Part shown: piece after piece, positions 21,613-33,895 of the stretch
Layout: each line of letters begins with the position of its first letter
Position numbering within the stretch: position 1 is the first letter of the stretch
NCBI RefSeq assembly: GCF_907164915.1
Contig: NC_061867.1
Coordinates: 21,313,202 to 21,377,201 of the forward strand
Source: Impatiens glandulifera
Lineage: Eukaryota > Streptophyta > Magnoliopsida > Ericales > Balsaminaceae
Length of the DNA stretch: 64,000 nucleotides
Direction of reading: 5' to 3'
Notes under the pieces: model-generated
Seen by the model: the letters and a program-made list of their open reading frames with translations, nothing else
What the model was told of the DNA's origin: nothing
Databases searched by the model: none
Made by a program: the position numbers and the translations under genes

Positions 21613-21978
21613 GGGAAATTTGAGGAGATGACTTCACTAATAGGTCTAATAGCGGAAAATGCATAGTTTAAAAATAAAATCGTTGGTGACCCTTTTATTG
21701 TTTTTGGACGAAAATGTTTGTGTCACGCAATTTATTCTATTTTTTAAAAAATTTAATTATGAATTTTTTTTGGACGAAAATGCTCCAGTTACGTCACACA
21801 ACCGTGAGACGAAAAAAAAATTGAAAAAAATAAAAATTCTGGTTGCGTCACGCAACTGGAGTTGCATTACGCAAGGGTATAATTATCATTAAAAAAAATG
21901 GTCACCAACGCTATTTAAATTATGCGCTTACACTATGCTCATTTAGGCATATCAGTATGTCATTTCCTCAAATTTCCC
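21613..21978. mobile_element. Mutator-like MITE (366 bases) with perfect 8-bp duplication
   Basis: Begins GGGAAATTTGAGGAGATGAC and ends with the near-exact complement. Inverted similarity continues ~100 bases to GCGTTGGTGACC. It is flanked by TTTACTTT at 21605-21612 and 21979-21986. The interior has TTGCGTCACGCAA-type palindromes. It shares the first 11 bases of the terminus and the duplication size with the element at 1100-5031, so both probably used the same transposase. It lies just upstream of the AT-hook-like gene. Confidence 0.85.
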
Positions 21979-21986
21979 TTTACTTT

Positions 21987-24117
21987 TATCATAATGAAAC
22001 ATTTATATTTTATTATTATTATTGTTATTTTGTTCATAAATATTATTCATTTATTTATTATTTGAAATTAATTATAAATTATAATGTATAATACTTACTA
22101 TTTTATGATAGTTTCCAAATTTTCTTATATTAATATAGAGTAATCTAATTAATTTGAAATGTTTTTTTTATTTGGTTGTATCAATATTATTATATACATT
22201 CAAGTTAGTACAATAAATCATGATGAATCTCAAACAATATATATAGTAATAAAATGAGTCCAAAGAAAAAAATCATTTATAATATTAAAATGATAATTTA
22301 AAATGAAGAAAATAAATGAAAATTTACAAAATTTATAGTGGTGTAATTCATGGTGGAAAAGAAAAGACTCATTTTAAGTTACTATATGCAAAGTTTTTAT
22401 TGTAAGTTTTTATTTTTTGAATGATTTGTGGAAGACATTATATAAAATGAAAATAATGTCAAAATTATTTTAAAAAAATGAAAGAATAAGATGACAAATG
22501 AAATTAAATTTAAGTTTTTGTTTGGAAAGAGAGTAAGGACAAAGGGGACTTAGTAAAAATGACAACAAATCAGATGGCAAATAAAAATTAGATTCGGCAA
22601 AAACTTGTCATTTTAGAGAAAATTATGTGGAATAATAAATAAATAAAATTATACAATTTTTTTTGATAAATTTTCATATCTGTTTTATTAATTTTTAAAA
22701 CTTGCCATTTAAGGTTCCAAAGTGAAAGTATTAATTTTAATTAAAAATTATTCAAAATGCATAGTTGATGGATTGGTCCAACCTTGACATATTTTAACTT
22801 TTTTTCCTTCTTGAAAATGATATTTTTTACAATTAAATAAGAATATTTCTTTTTTCTTTGACTCATAAAAAATAATACAATTTCTCCTAGTTATATTCCA
22901 TAACAATATCAAATTAAACTATGATATCAAAGATCCAATAATAATTTTTGAACCATCAATATACCATTCTAATTAAACATTATTTATTCAATCTTCTTTC
23001 TTTATAGCAAATAGTCAATATTAATTTATGAACCCCCCCAATATACCATCCTTTATAATTTATAACCATATAAAATTAAACATTATTTATTCAATCTTCA
23101 TATGGTTAGCTAATAATAGTTTTTGAATCATCAATATACTATTCCTTGTATAGTGTATAATAGCTTATAATTTACCTAGTGCTATTTTATTTTTTTCAAT
23201 AAATATTTACACATTCTTAAATGTTTTTTTATCTCTTTATTATTGTATTTTTAGATAAAAAAAAATTTATTAATTTTTTTAAGTCATAAAAACAGTTTAT
23301 AATTAAATACATCATAAATAGAAATTTGGGACTAATTTAGTTATTTTTAACATATATTTTACCTACTATAAAAAAAATAAATTATCCAACTTTTACACAA
23401 ATTGAAAATTTAAATTTTAAAATATTCCAAAACATTTATTTGTTTGAAGATATTTATAATTGATCAAAATATGTCTGGTTTGGATTTAGATTATTTAAAT
23501 AATTTGATTTGAGATTATAAAAAATAAATTATCGAGTAAGGGGATTTATAGTATATTAATATTTGATAAAAAAAAAAAACAATATATTTTAAAAATATAT
23601 AAAATATTTTAATTAATAAATTATTAAATTAATTGATAAAGTAACATTGCTTTTTTAAAACTATTTAATTAAGATTGACAATTACTAAGCCCAAAGAAAT
23701 AGAAAATCTAAGTTTGATATTTGTAAGTTTATAAAATCTGAGTTTTTTTTTTTTTTTTTTTTTTTTTTAAATAATAAGAGTTTACCTTAATAGAATATTA
23801 GTTATATATTATTATTATTTATATATAAAATTAATTTAAAAAATAATACTAAAATAAGTTATAATAAAATTTTAATTACATTACTTTATTTGAATACAGT
23901 AATACTTTTTTACTATATAACATAAATTTATTTTTATAAAATTAAAATAATTTATAAACTCTAAAATTAAATAATTTATAAACTTAAAATAGTAAAATTT
24001 TGAGACTATAAATTTAAAATGGTAACAATTTAAATAATATAAATTTTTCCTAAAATTATTATTCATTTTTTTTATAATATTTGTAAAATCAAAATATTTT
24101 AATAGATAATTTCATAT
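21987..24117. other. AT-rich intergenic DNA between the AT-hook-like and EMSY-like genes
   Basis: No gene is recognised. It contains a 28-base poly-T run (23741-23768) and two similar stretches with CAATCTTC and ACATTATTTATTCA wording (22980-23010 and 23075-23105). Confidence 0.5.
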
Positions 24118-24169
24118 ATGAAGTACTTGGTCCAAACTGTTTTAATTTATTATTTGTTTTCATTTTTCC

Positions 24170-24663
24170 TCCGATCAGCCAAAGTGAACACACGCCCTTC
24201 GCCGCCGACCGCCGACCGCCGACCGCCGGTTAATCTCAAAGACGCCTTTTTACGTAGATCAAAACCTCGATCTTTTCCCACTTCTCACTTATCACAACTA
24301 TTTATTGTTCTTCATCTCGGCCTCAACCTCATCTTGCAGTTGCCACCACTCGGAGGATAACAAATAAAGGTAACCCATTTGTTAATTAGTTTCGTCACTT
24401 TATGATCTGCATAAGAGTATTATGATTACTCGTTTTCTGTTTTCACGTATTTAAAATGTGTCTGAATCTTTGATGACAGTAGGGTTCTTAAGTATATTGC
24501 CCTTTTTCTTATCTGTTGTTAATATTTGATCCTAGAAACCAGTTGTTTTCAAGCATTTTCGCTTTCATTGCGATTAGATTGATTCCTTTTTTCCAAATGT
24601 ATTCATTCCCCTGAACTTGATTTGGTTGATTTGAGATGTCCTCCAGTTTACATATACAGTGTT
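24170..24663 (+). promoter_or_regulatory. 5' UTR and leader intron of the EMSY-like gene
   Basis: A GC-rich leader with a GACCGCC tandem repeat (24201-24230) ends at a donor, AATAAAG|GTAACC (24369/24370). The leader intron runs to the acceptor ATATACAG at 24659, four bases before the start codon. The transcription start is estimated. Confidence 0.5.
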
Positions 24664-26580
24664 ATGGAATCAAAACTTCATCAACTTGAAAAAGAAGCTT
24701 ACAGATCAGTGTTGGCAGCTTTTAAGGCACAATCTGATACCATAACTTGGGTATGCATCAACTTCAATCTATTGCATTTGATTCATGTATATTCTCAACA
24801 TCAACTGTTATGACAGGAGAAGGAAGGGTTAGTAACAGAACTTAGGAAAGAACTAAGAGTTTCTTCCGACGAACACAGAGAACTACTAGCAAGAGTTAAT
24901 TCGAATGAACTCATCCATAGAATAAGGTTTTCCCATTGTTATATTTCTTTCTGTGATATCATTCGAAAAGATAAAAGGTGTTTTCATCATTGCATCTTCT
25001 TTTGGTAACTGTCAGGGAATATAGACAAAGAGGTAGTGGGCAGGTTGATCCCATAATCAACAGTGTTCAAGATTCATCATCATACAAAAGGAAGAAATCT
25101 GTCCAGCAAATTTCTATGTCTTTTGATGTCCCATCAGGAATTTTACATTCTCAATCTGTCACCACTTTACAATCACCTAAGATTGTAACAAGACCTGCAC
25201 AAGGAAATGGAGATTGGCCTAAACTTGTATGTTGATTGGTTGGTTATTCAACTTAAAATCAAGAAACATTTCTTTATTTCTATCTTTACTTGTTCAGGAT
25301 ACTTTAATTGGGAGAAGGTTGATGACGAAATGGCCTGGAGACAATACCTTTTATGAAGCTGTCATTAGGGATTACAGATCGGATGAGGTATAGTAGATTT
25401 CGATTACTCTTTTTTATCTCATAGATATATTACTCTCTTCTAAAGTAAGTACACAATTTTGGTAAAAAAGGTAACATTTTTTCTCATTCAGGGTCGATAT
25501 GGTTTGGTATACGACGAAGGTACGTCTAAGGAAACATGGGAATGGGTGGATCTTAAAGAGGTTAGTTTCAATACTTGCATCCTTTTATTCTTGAATTTCT
25601 ATATTACTTCATTTAGCATAAGATTTTATAAGTTTAAAATACTGCAAACCACATTTAAGACCTTGTTTGATCTAGGATTATTTGAATAACCAAAGTCATT
25701 ATTTTCAAATAACCTTGTTTGATGTAGGTTACAGAAAATTAAGTTATAAATATATAGGTGATATATTTGTATTTTAGTTGATGATTTAAACGAAGTGATT
25801 GATTGATGTGTAAATTGTTGATTATGTTATTTGAAATTAATACAACTCACATCAAACAAGCCCTAATAAACCTATAGTAATCACATTATTATTATTATTT
25901 ATTTAACAATTCAACATGAAACATAAAGGCTAGTTTATACTCGGAGGGTAGAGCAATGTTCATGGCTTACCAGGTCATGGATTTGAGCTTTCATGACAAT
26001 TTTTTTTTTTTTTAAATTCAATGTGATTTGGTTAGATAGTTGAGTTATTTTAGCTAATGTGACAACTTTATTATTACAAACTTTATTCGTCAAGTCCTAT
26101 TGCTAAATTTCAGATCTCACCGGATTACATTAGATGGATTAGTAGAGACCCGTTAATAGATATCTCAACTTTGGATAATAATAAGAAAGAATCAAGGCCA
26201 TCAACAACCGGGCAAGCAAATACGATAGACAAGTTTGAGATACTACACACAGAAACCTTGATACACGAGGTAGGTGGAGAATATTGTGAACTTATTCAAA
26301 AGTCTTGTAGTTATTTTTTTCTCACTCTCTTATCATCATCAACAGGTGGAAAAAGTCATTAGTTCGAGTAATCCAAATCTATTCAAGATTGAAAAGGCAA
26401 AGAAGATGCTCAAGGTAATTAGTTTATTGAATATATGCCATAGTTTATTTATTTATTTATGTTTTATGTCTAATCGAGCATCTAATGCAGGAGCACGAAC
26501 AATCGTTGATCAAGGTGATAGATATGCTTGTAAATGCATCCAACAGCGATAGCGAAAGTAGCAATAACGTTCATAGATGA
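24664..26580 (+). CDS. EML: EMSY-LIKE (EML) protein: ENT domain plus Tudor/Agenet-like domain
   Basis: Eight coding exons: 24664-24750, 24817-24926, 25016-25226, 25298-25387, 25492-25560, 26114-26269, 26346-26414, 26491-26580. All have GT-AG introns and phases join without a stop, giving 293 residues. Residues ~1-75 are an ENT domain ([36 protein letters not shown]). Residues ~133-200 are the Tudor-like domain ([45 protein letters not shown]). The C-terminus (~242-293) is a predicted coiled coil ending in a serine/asparagine-rich tail. Plant EML proteins are nuclear chromatin readers that bind methylated histone H3 and act in immunity and seed development. That role is inferred from the family. 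The start fits the ENT domain beginning and is the first ATG after the leader intron. Paralogue identity is not resolved. Confidence 0.93.
25659..25863. mobile_element. Harbinger-like MITE in an intron of the EMSY-like gene
   Basis: 205 bases. Termini GACCTTGTTTGAT and, on the other strand, GGGCTTGTTTGATG; flanked by TAA at 25656-25658 and 25864-25866. A TAA duplication with a GGGCTTGTTTG-type end is typical of PIF/Harbinger (Tourist-like) MITEs. It lies between coding exons 5 and 6. Confidence 0.65.
25928..26013 (+). repeat. Possible SINE remnant in the same intron
   Basis: GGCTAGTTTATACTCGGAGG followed ~35 bases later by GGTCATGGATTTGAGC and then a 13-base T run resembles a degraded tRNA-type Pol III promoter with terminal T tract. 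Boxes are poor and no target duplication is seen, so this is tentative. Confidence 0.35.
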
Positions 26581-27428
26581 GATTACAACCATTATTCTCA
26601 GGCTGTTAAATTACTTTTAGTCAGGAGAATACGATTTTGTTCTAAGAACTCTCAAACTAATTACCAACAATTTAGTTGTGTTAAAATTTGAAGTAAATTA
26701 TTGTCAATTATAGAAGTTATTTATATTTTGTCACAATCACTTTAATACTATTCTTAAAAATTATCAAGTGATTTTGTTTATATTTGCTAAAAAAAAATAT
26801 GTGATTGAATTAGTGGAAATTTATTTAAAGTAAAGAATGAATGAAAAAAGTGATATATTTTTACAAAATTTTAGATTACACTACAATTTTACCAAACAAG
26901 TATTTCTTTTTATGAATTTTGACAAATGTAAAAGTCAAAGTTATGGATTTGTTTTGTTTGCTATTTAGTTAAAAATTGGTTTAAACATGGTTGCAATCAG
27001 ATGAAAATAATCAATTCTTGTATGACCAAACTCCAAAGTGACAAAAATTACACAAATCACACTTTATAACACAATCAATCTCCTTCTACAATATTTTACA
27101 CATTTTACATTAAAAAATGAAAGTTCAATTTTTAAGTATTTTTACAAGTAATTGATGATAAATTAGCCCCATAGCTCCAACTTCAATGCCAAGAGGGATA
27201 TGAAATGATTGTAACACTTAAACCTCTTAATTCTATTATGTAATGCACTGATTTGTGGATGAATTGCAGTAAAGAGAATCCATGATGTTTCTTTCTGTAT
27301 CTTAATTCCCATTTACTCAATTGTTATACAATATAACCACAAATCAAAAAGGGAACTAAGAGAATCATTCCTTTAAAGGAAATGAGTACATAAATTAGGT
27401 ACCTTTTTTTCTTGGGAGAAGAATGTGT
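26581..27428. terminator. Shared 3' intergenic region of two convergent genes
   Basis: 850 AT-rich bases between the stop of the EMSY-like gene (plus) and the stop of the bromodomain gene (minus). It must hold both polyadenylation regions. AATAAA-like wording is abundant, so no single signal can be chosen. No gene is seen. Confidence 0.4.
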
Positions 27429-29467
27429 TTACTTTCTTGGTCTCTTCTTGGGCTGTTTTGAAGCTGCGGCCTGATTATCACCACCTTCCCTTCCCCTTTT
27501 GCCAGACAAATTCGATAGGTTTGCAGGTGCTGCTAATGGCTTTTGTTGTTTCGTTAGACATTCTTTTTCCTTAACTTGTCCCCAATTGGTACTAATCTTA
27601 GAAGCTTGCCCTTTACTTCCATTGCCTTTACCATTCCTTTTCTGGTCACCTCCTCCCGATTTACTATTGTCTGAAATGGACGACAGATTCTTGAGCCTGT
27701 CAAGTGATAACCCGTCGTCTATGGACGAGTTTCTCTTACTTCTGTTTACAGAAATGGTAGGATTTTGTTTCTTCAAGTTTGTGTTTGTGTTATTTCCTTT
27801 GGCAAGTGTCGGATTTGGCTGCTTCACCAGTGAAGATGATCCCTTACCCGTGCGTTGCTGGCTGGATTTATTGTCTTTTACCTTCTTTTTTGTTTGTTCT
27901 TCTTCAATCTGGCTGAATTTAGTGTCTTTTATCTTCTTTTTTGTTTGTTCTTCTTCAATCTTAGAACTGGGTTTAGCTTGTTTCTGATTGATGCTCGGTT
28001 TGCCCTTGAGTGATGTTGTGTCTTTCGATGAAGTTGACGGTTTTGCACTGATTGAGCTGCGTTTTCGACATACTATAATGGGAGTAGGAGATTTTGGTTT
28101 CTGAATCAGTACTGCATCTTTTTGTTCAAGCTCCTCTGATGACAGTCCCTTTGACATCTCTTTTAAGACTAGAGATAAAAGCTCAATGGAAGCGGGATAT
28201 TCTGTGGATTTCTTGCCGAAGAATACAAAAGCATTACCGATTATAAGAAGGAGATCGCGGAAGAACTTGTTGCTCGTGTCTGCGTACCATCCTTCATTGA
28301 GTCTGGATCTGATTGTTTCCAAATCCATATGTTGCTTAATCAAGCTTCTATAATGGAGAGTTTCCTAATATACAATGATGTGATTAATCAGTCAAAAATG
28401 GAAGGGAAGGGCAGGAAATAGTGAGAACTTTGATTTACCTGACTCTTTAACCGACGTTCAAACATGGAGAAGAGCTTGTTTGATCGGATAATCTCGAGAA
28501 AGTCGATTAATCGCTTGGATTTTATGGAGACGCCGGTGATAACCGGAGATTGATCATCCTTCTCGGGTTCATCGCCGGCTAAGCTTTGTTCATCATTGCT
28601 GCTGTTATCCGTCGAATCTTCAACCCTACCACCATCGGCTCCTTCGGCACCATCACCATCCTTCGATTCAGCCACAGATTCAAGTAATTCCGTTTCGATC
28701 TTCGTCGATTCAATAACAGGTTCCTTCTCAACGCTATCTGAGCTTCCGTTGCACGAATTATCTTCAATTTTATCTACGCCCTTGCTGGATTCGCGCTTAA
28801 TGATCCTTTGATCTGTGGAATTTGACCCGTTTACAGATTGATTGCATCGGTCTATCTTGTCCACAGACGGATTCTCGTTTGGCGATCTATCAATTCCATC
28901 TCCGTCACCTCTCATTTCCTTGTTCTTCTCCAGATCCGACTTGCGTTCATCTTCATTAACCTCCTTCAAACTCTGTTCGTGTTCTTCTTTCAATTTTTTC
29001 ACTTTCAACTGCAAAGACCTGAACAACAGCAAATACACATCCATAGCCAAAAATCTTCAGATCTTAGCTAAAAGCAAAAAGATCCTGTATTATATACTCC
29101 ATCAGGAATATAGACAATTCTAAAGTGCTGAGATTTACGCGATCGAGATGTCGTAGCGTTCGACTTCTTTCCTCAGTTCAGCGACTCGTAATTTTCGCAA
29201 TTCCTCGAGCCAGGGGATCTCAGTGTCAGCTCTATCTTCATCATCGCCAGGCGTGTAACGTCGTCTGAGGTCAAGGTATCGTCGTTCGCAGTTTATGGGA
29301 GTGAGAAGGTGGCCGGGGACGGTGATTCGCTTCCGGATTTCGTAGGCGACGGAATCCCAGCAATTGATACCGTGACGGTGGACGGCGCTTGCTAGAAGAA
29401 GCTCCTCCCATGTTCCCCATGTCAATTGTATCTCTTCTTCTTCTTCTCTCTCGTCCGGTTTTGCCAT
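27429..29467 (-). CDS. SANT/MYB-like and bromodomain-containing nuclear protein
   Basis: Three exons, minus strand: 29467-29139, 29018-28439, 28364-27429. Both junctions keep frame and give 614 residues. Residues ~14-75 form a SANT/MYB-like domain (TWGTWEELLLASAVHRHG, CWDSVAYEI). A charged coiled coil follows (~85-150, LKVKKLKEEHEQSLKEV). Next is an acidic, serine-rich linker, then a bromodomain at ~277-375 (RLIDFLEIIRSNKLFSMFE, LIKQHMDLETIRSRLNEG, FFRDLLLIIGNAFVF). The C-terminal ~230 residues are lysine/serine-rich and end with a nuclear-localisation-like KQPKKRPRK. The architecture matches plant DNA-binding bromodomain proteins, presumed acetyl-lysine readers in chromatin complexes. The tail has a tandem repeat, IEEEQTKKKIKD / IEEEQTKKKVKD. 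It is convergent with the EMSY-like gene. Confidence 0.93.
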
Positions 29468-32130
29468 TTGTGTCCTGGTTCTTACGAATCCTCATCTCGC
29501 CGTTTGCGTGCCGCGGTTTATATTGGACCGGAAACAAATTCTCACCCTTAAACTTGTGCAAGATTTTCATTTTTCCTCTTAAACTCAAAATTTGTCTCTA
29601 CATTCAATTTGAAATCCAAATTTTTGCAATATTTTCAACACTTATTTAACTTAAAAGAAATATGGTTACTAATAGGAATTGGACATATCTATAGATTAAA
29701 GGTTGGGTGAACTTCAAATTAAATATAATCTTGAACTTCAATTCTAATTTTTTCATTTTAAGAGTAGTTATTAAGAACTTCCTCGTTAGATTGAAAGTGG
29801 AAATTTGAAAAGGTTTCAATAAATTGATTTTGGAGTGTAGAGATAGTAGGGAAAGATTTCACCCAGAGAAAGATGTCTTCGGTTTGATTAGATATAAAAA
29901 GGAATATCGAAAATTGATTTCAATAGTTCGATCTCTCTTAATAAAATGAAGATATTAATGTTTTTTCTTTCTTAATGTTATGGAACAAAAGATCCTCTCC
30001 AGCAGAGTCACTTGACCCCAGAGATAGACGGTGTTTCCACAGCCTTAATTAAATCAATGCATTAATTTGACGGAAAAACCTCCTTTTGTTTGGCCCATGA
30101 GGATACTTGAACTCTACTTGCTCTTGTTGCCTGCTCCTCCGTCTTCCGCTTGTCACGAAAGATTATGCCTTTCAGAATGAACGACCGAGAGTTTTGTTGG
30201 GGAACACCAAGGAGATTTGAGTACAATTATCATTAAGATGTATGATGGGGTTGTTAGAACCTTGGAGTGGAGGTACGACATGTTCCAGAAGACAGTCAGA
30301 ACTTAATATCTTTGAATTTTAAGATAAAATAAATTATTTAAGTTAAATGAGTATTTTATTAAAAAAAATTGAAATGTAAAGACAAGAAAACGGAAGAAGA
30401 AGATGAAAAAACTAATATTTTATCAAACGGATGAAGTACAAGTAAGATAAAAAAATAGAAAGGAGAATTAGAAAAAAAATTAAGTAGAATGAGATTTTAT
30501 ATCATTGAAAATTTAAAAAAATATACATTAAGAAGTTAGATGAAAATGAGGGAATTAATAAAATAAAATCTAGGCATCTATTTGTAAAGAAAACTAGAAA
30601 AATAATAAGTGGTGGAACAAAGGAAGAATTATGGTAATACTTGCATTATAAAATGAATTTTGTTTTCTTCGTGGTTACTAAACTATCAAACTGCTCTAAA
30701 ATGTGTGAAATCAAACTGCTCTAAAATGTGTGAAATCAAACTTAGGCTTCCTAATGAAGAGTATAGAGTGACAAAAAGAAACAGACAAATATAGAAAACT
30801 ATATAGGAATTTGTGCGTTTGATTGATTATTTATAGTAAAAAAATTCTAACTTAGATAAAAAAAAACTCATAGTCAAAATTGATACTTGAACTTTTAGTT
30901 ATAATGTTAAGTACAATTTTAATTGAAAAGATTATAAATTAACTTAATTTACAAATATAATTATATTATAGATTCAATTTGCTACTTCTTATAAGTCTTT
31001 TAATTTTTCTAAAGTGTCATCCTTCTACATTGTATGATCATTTTTCAGCCTGGATATTTTTTTGTTAACTTTTTAAATCTCTTTATTATTGTCTATTTAT
31101 ATGTATGTCTAAAATGTTTGAAATCAAACTTAGGATTTTTAATGAAGTCTAGAGTGACGAAAAGGAACAGACAAATATAGAAAACTATATAGGAATTTGT
31201 ACGTCCTTCTACATTGTATGATCATTTTTCTGTCGGGATATTTTTTGTTAAATTTTTTTTAATCTATTTATATGTATTTATATGTGCCTAAAATGTGTGA
31301 AATCAAACTTTGGGTTCTTGATGAAGAGTCTAGAGTGACTAAAAGGAACAGACAAATATAAAAAACTATGAATTTGTGCGATTGATTGATTATTTATATT
31401 TTTTTTAAATGGAAATTTTGTTTGAATAATAATTATATTTTATTAATAATAAACATTAACTACTCACCTCGCATCATTATAAAGAAGAAACATTAATTAA
31501 TTTTTAGACAATACCAAAGTTTAGGTGATTATGAATGACTTGTTTTCAAAAACATAACACATGAATAAAAAACATGGCATTCAATTTTATACCATATTGT
31601 ATATATAAAGAATTGTTACTGATCATATATAAATATTTCAAATTTAAAATATAAGAGTTTTTGTTGAATATTATAGATACTTTAAATTAAAAATAGAAAA
31701 TTTTTGTTAAATTATTTATTTTGGAATTATAATTAAACACTTGATGAACGACTTGAATAGACAATATTAGATAATCAAGATAATTTGAGATATCTTCATC
31801 TTCAATTTCTTTTAAACAACCGAAGATATCTCAGATAAGATTAATGATCATTGAGAAAATTATTATAGAGAAACGAGATAGGAGCGTGCTAAGTGACTAC
31901 ATGATTTTGTTTCTCCTTATGATCTTCAACCAATGTGCTCTTAACAATATGCAATCGAGTGCTTTTTAGATATCTTCAATTTTCTTTTAACATATTGAAG
32001 ATTTAAATATCTTAGAAAAACCCGAATTAAATATTGGTTAAAAGAAAATCAGTAGTTTAGAATAATCTATCTCAAATTCATTATGGAGAGAAACGAAAAC
32101 ATTCTATTTGTAGGCTTTGAAAATTATTTG
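29468..32130. other. Intergenic DNA with a threefold ~135-base repeat
   Basis: 29468-29560 is the GC-richer leader and promoter-proximal region of the bromodomain gene. Between 30690 and 31400 a segment with AAATCAAACTT, GTCTAGAGTGAC and AACAGACAAATATA occurs three times (about 30700, 31110 and 31298), partly with a TCCTTCTACATTGTATGATC tail (31017, 31203). No gene is recognised. Confidence 0.5.
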
Positions 32131-32184
32131 GCAAAGACTATCAACGACGACATTTGTCAGTTGGTCGTTGATATTTTAAATAAA

Positions 32185-32784
32185 GAAGTATATGTAACGA
32201 CATTCAAATCACGGTTACACATACTTATATACTACTATAATGACATTCAAAAATAACTGTTACATATATATCATGTGTTTTCTCTGTTTAGCGAAATAAA
32301 GGTATCTGTAACGGTTATACAAAAAACAATTACTAATTGCTTATAAGTTTCTGTAACGGTTCTTTGCATCACTGTTATAGATACCATGGTTTTCTCCATT
32401 TTTGAAATAAGGGTAACTCTAACGGTTATACAAAGAACCGTTACTAATTGTTTATCAGTTTGTGTAATGGTTATACAAAGAATCGTTACAGATACCATAA
32501 TTTCTCGCCGTTTTTCGAAATAAGGGTATCTGTAACGGTTATACAAAGAACTGTTATTGATTGTTTATAAGTTTCTATAACGGTCTTACTTAGAGTCGTT
32601 ATAAATACCTTTATTTTGAAAAACAGAGAGAAAACTAGTTTTCAGTAACGACTCTTCCTTATAGTCGTTACTGATAGATAGTATCAGTAACGGTCATATA
32701 GAATTGTTACTGATACAAAATTTCAGTAACGGTTCTATAACACCGTTACTAACTTTCGTTACAGAAGACCATTTTTCTACTATG
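32185..32784. mobile_element. Probable CACTA-type MITE end with GTAACGG hairpin repeats
   Basis: At least ten GTAACGG or CCGTTAC motifs, many forming TAACGGTTATACAAAGAACC palindromic pairs. The right boundary at 32784 reads CATAGTAGAAAAATGG on the minus strand, close to the CACTAGTAGAAAAA end of plant CACTA elements. A left terminus is not clear. The 91-codon minus frame at 32271-32546 merely reads through the repeats. Confidence 0.5.
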
Positions 32785-33610
32785 TTGACACTTGTCTGTT
32801 ATTCCTAATGTATCAACATGAAGATTGCTCGCAAGCCAGTTGTTGTCGACAAACTTGCTCGATCTTTAATAAGGAAGAACTAACGCAATAGTGCACCACA
32901 AGGCATGAACAATTCACCAAAAGAAAACTAAGAATACAAGATTTCCAACGGTGGTAACCTCAACCCATCACTCAACGCGTGTAGGTCTATGTAAACCCTA
33001 TAACATTTGGCCCAAATATCTTAGTTGGTTAATAGCTTAGACTAGGGTTATCTATTTACGTCTATTTTTCTCCCACAACTTAAACTAAGTATAACATACT
33101 TGAGAGAGATGAGAGCCTCTAAAACTAAAACTTTTTGTACAAGAAATCGCCATTCTCAATCGAGACCTTCGCTAAAGTTCTAACCTCTCCTAGGGAGCCA
33201 CCACCAATACTTATTGTTCACATAATTAATCCTTAGTTACTTGTTAAGCGTTTGATTGTGTTTAATATCTTATTTGATTGGAGAATTTGCGATTTCGTTT
33301 TCTGCCAAGAAACTTCGACGTTGTTCTTGAGCTCTAATGTAACATAAATCTCTTCCTAATTGATTAGAAGTAGTTTAGAATTAATGAATAATTCGGATGA
33401 ATAACAATTAATTATTTGATTAGGTTATATGCTGTTTACTTGATTTTTTTTTTTTATCAATTATTGAATCTCTAATTAACTTATACAGAATCAAATGAAT
33501 GCTAAAAATCAACCGTATAAATATGCAATCGAATCTTATATATGTAGTCGAATCTGACAGATCGTCTGGATATTGTCGCAGGGATGTTGTGTGTTGATGC
33601 TGCTCGCAAC
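32785..33610. other. Intergenic DNA, no gene recognised
   Basis: Moderately AT-rich with no repeat ends or coding motifs that I can support. The MITE that follows (33619) inserted into this sequence. Confidence 0.4.
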
Positions 33611-33618
33611 CTCTCATC

Positions 33619-33887
33619 CAGGGACGGATCCAGGATTTTGAACTGGGGTGGGCTTGAAAAAAATTTAAGGTAGACTTAAAATAATAACGAGAAAATTTTG
33701 AAAAAAACAAGTATATAAAAATAAAATTTTACTATTTTTTTAATAATTAGATAAAAAAACAACGAATTATATTAATTTTTTTTAAGAAATTAAGGGTAAT
33801 GTCATATTTCTATTGTAAAAAAAAAAAAATTCTTTTTTTTTGGAGTGGGCTTGAGCCCACCCGAACCCCTACATAAATTCGTCCCTG
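33619..33887. mobile_element. hAT-type MITE (269 bases) with perfect 8-bp duplication
   Basis: Starts CAGGGACGGATCC and ends AATTCGTCCCTG (inverted CAGGGACG). It is flanked by CTCTCATC at 33611-33618 and 33888-33895. The 8-bp duplication and CAGGGACG end fit the hAT superfamily. The interior contains GTGGGCTTG on both sides of an AT-rich core, so inverted similarity extends ~40 bases. There is no coding capacity. Confidence 0.88.
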
Positions 33888-33895
33888 CTCTCATC

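Noticed and set aside
27499..27987. 162-codon plus-strand frame
   Set aside because: Antisense shadow of the lysine/serine-rich third exon of the bromodomain gene.
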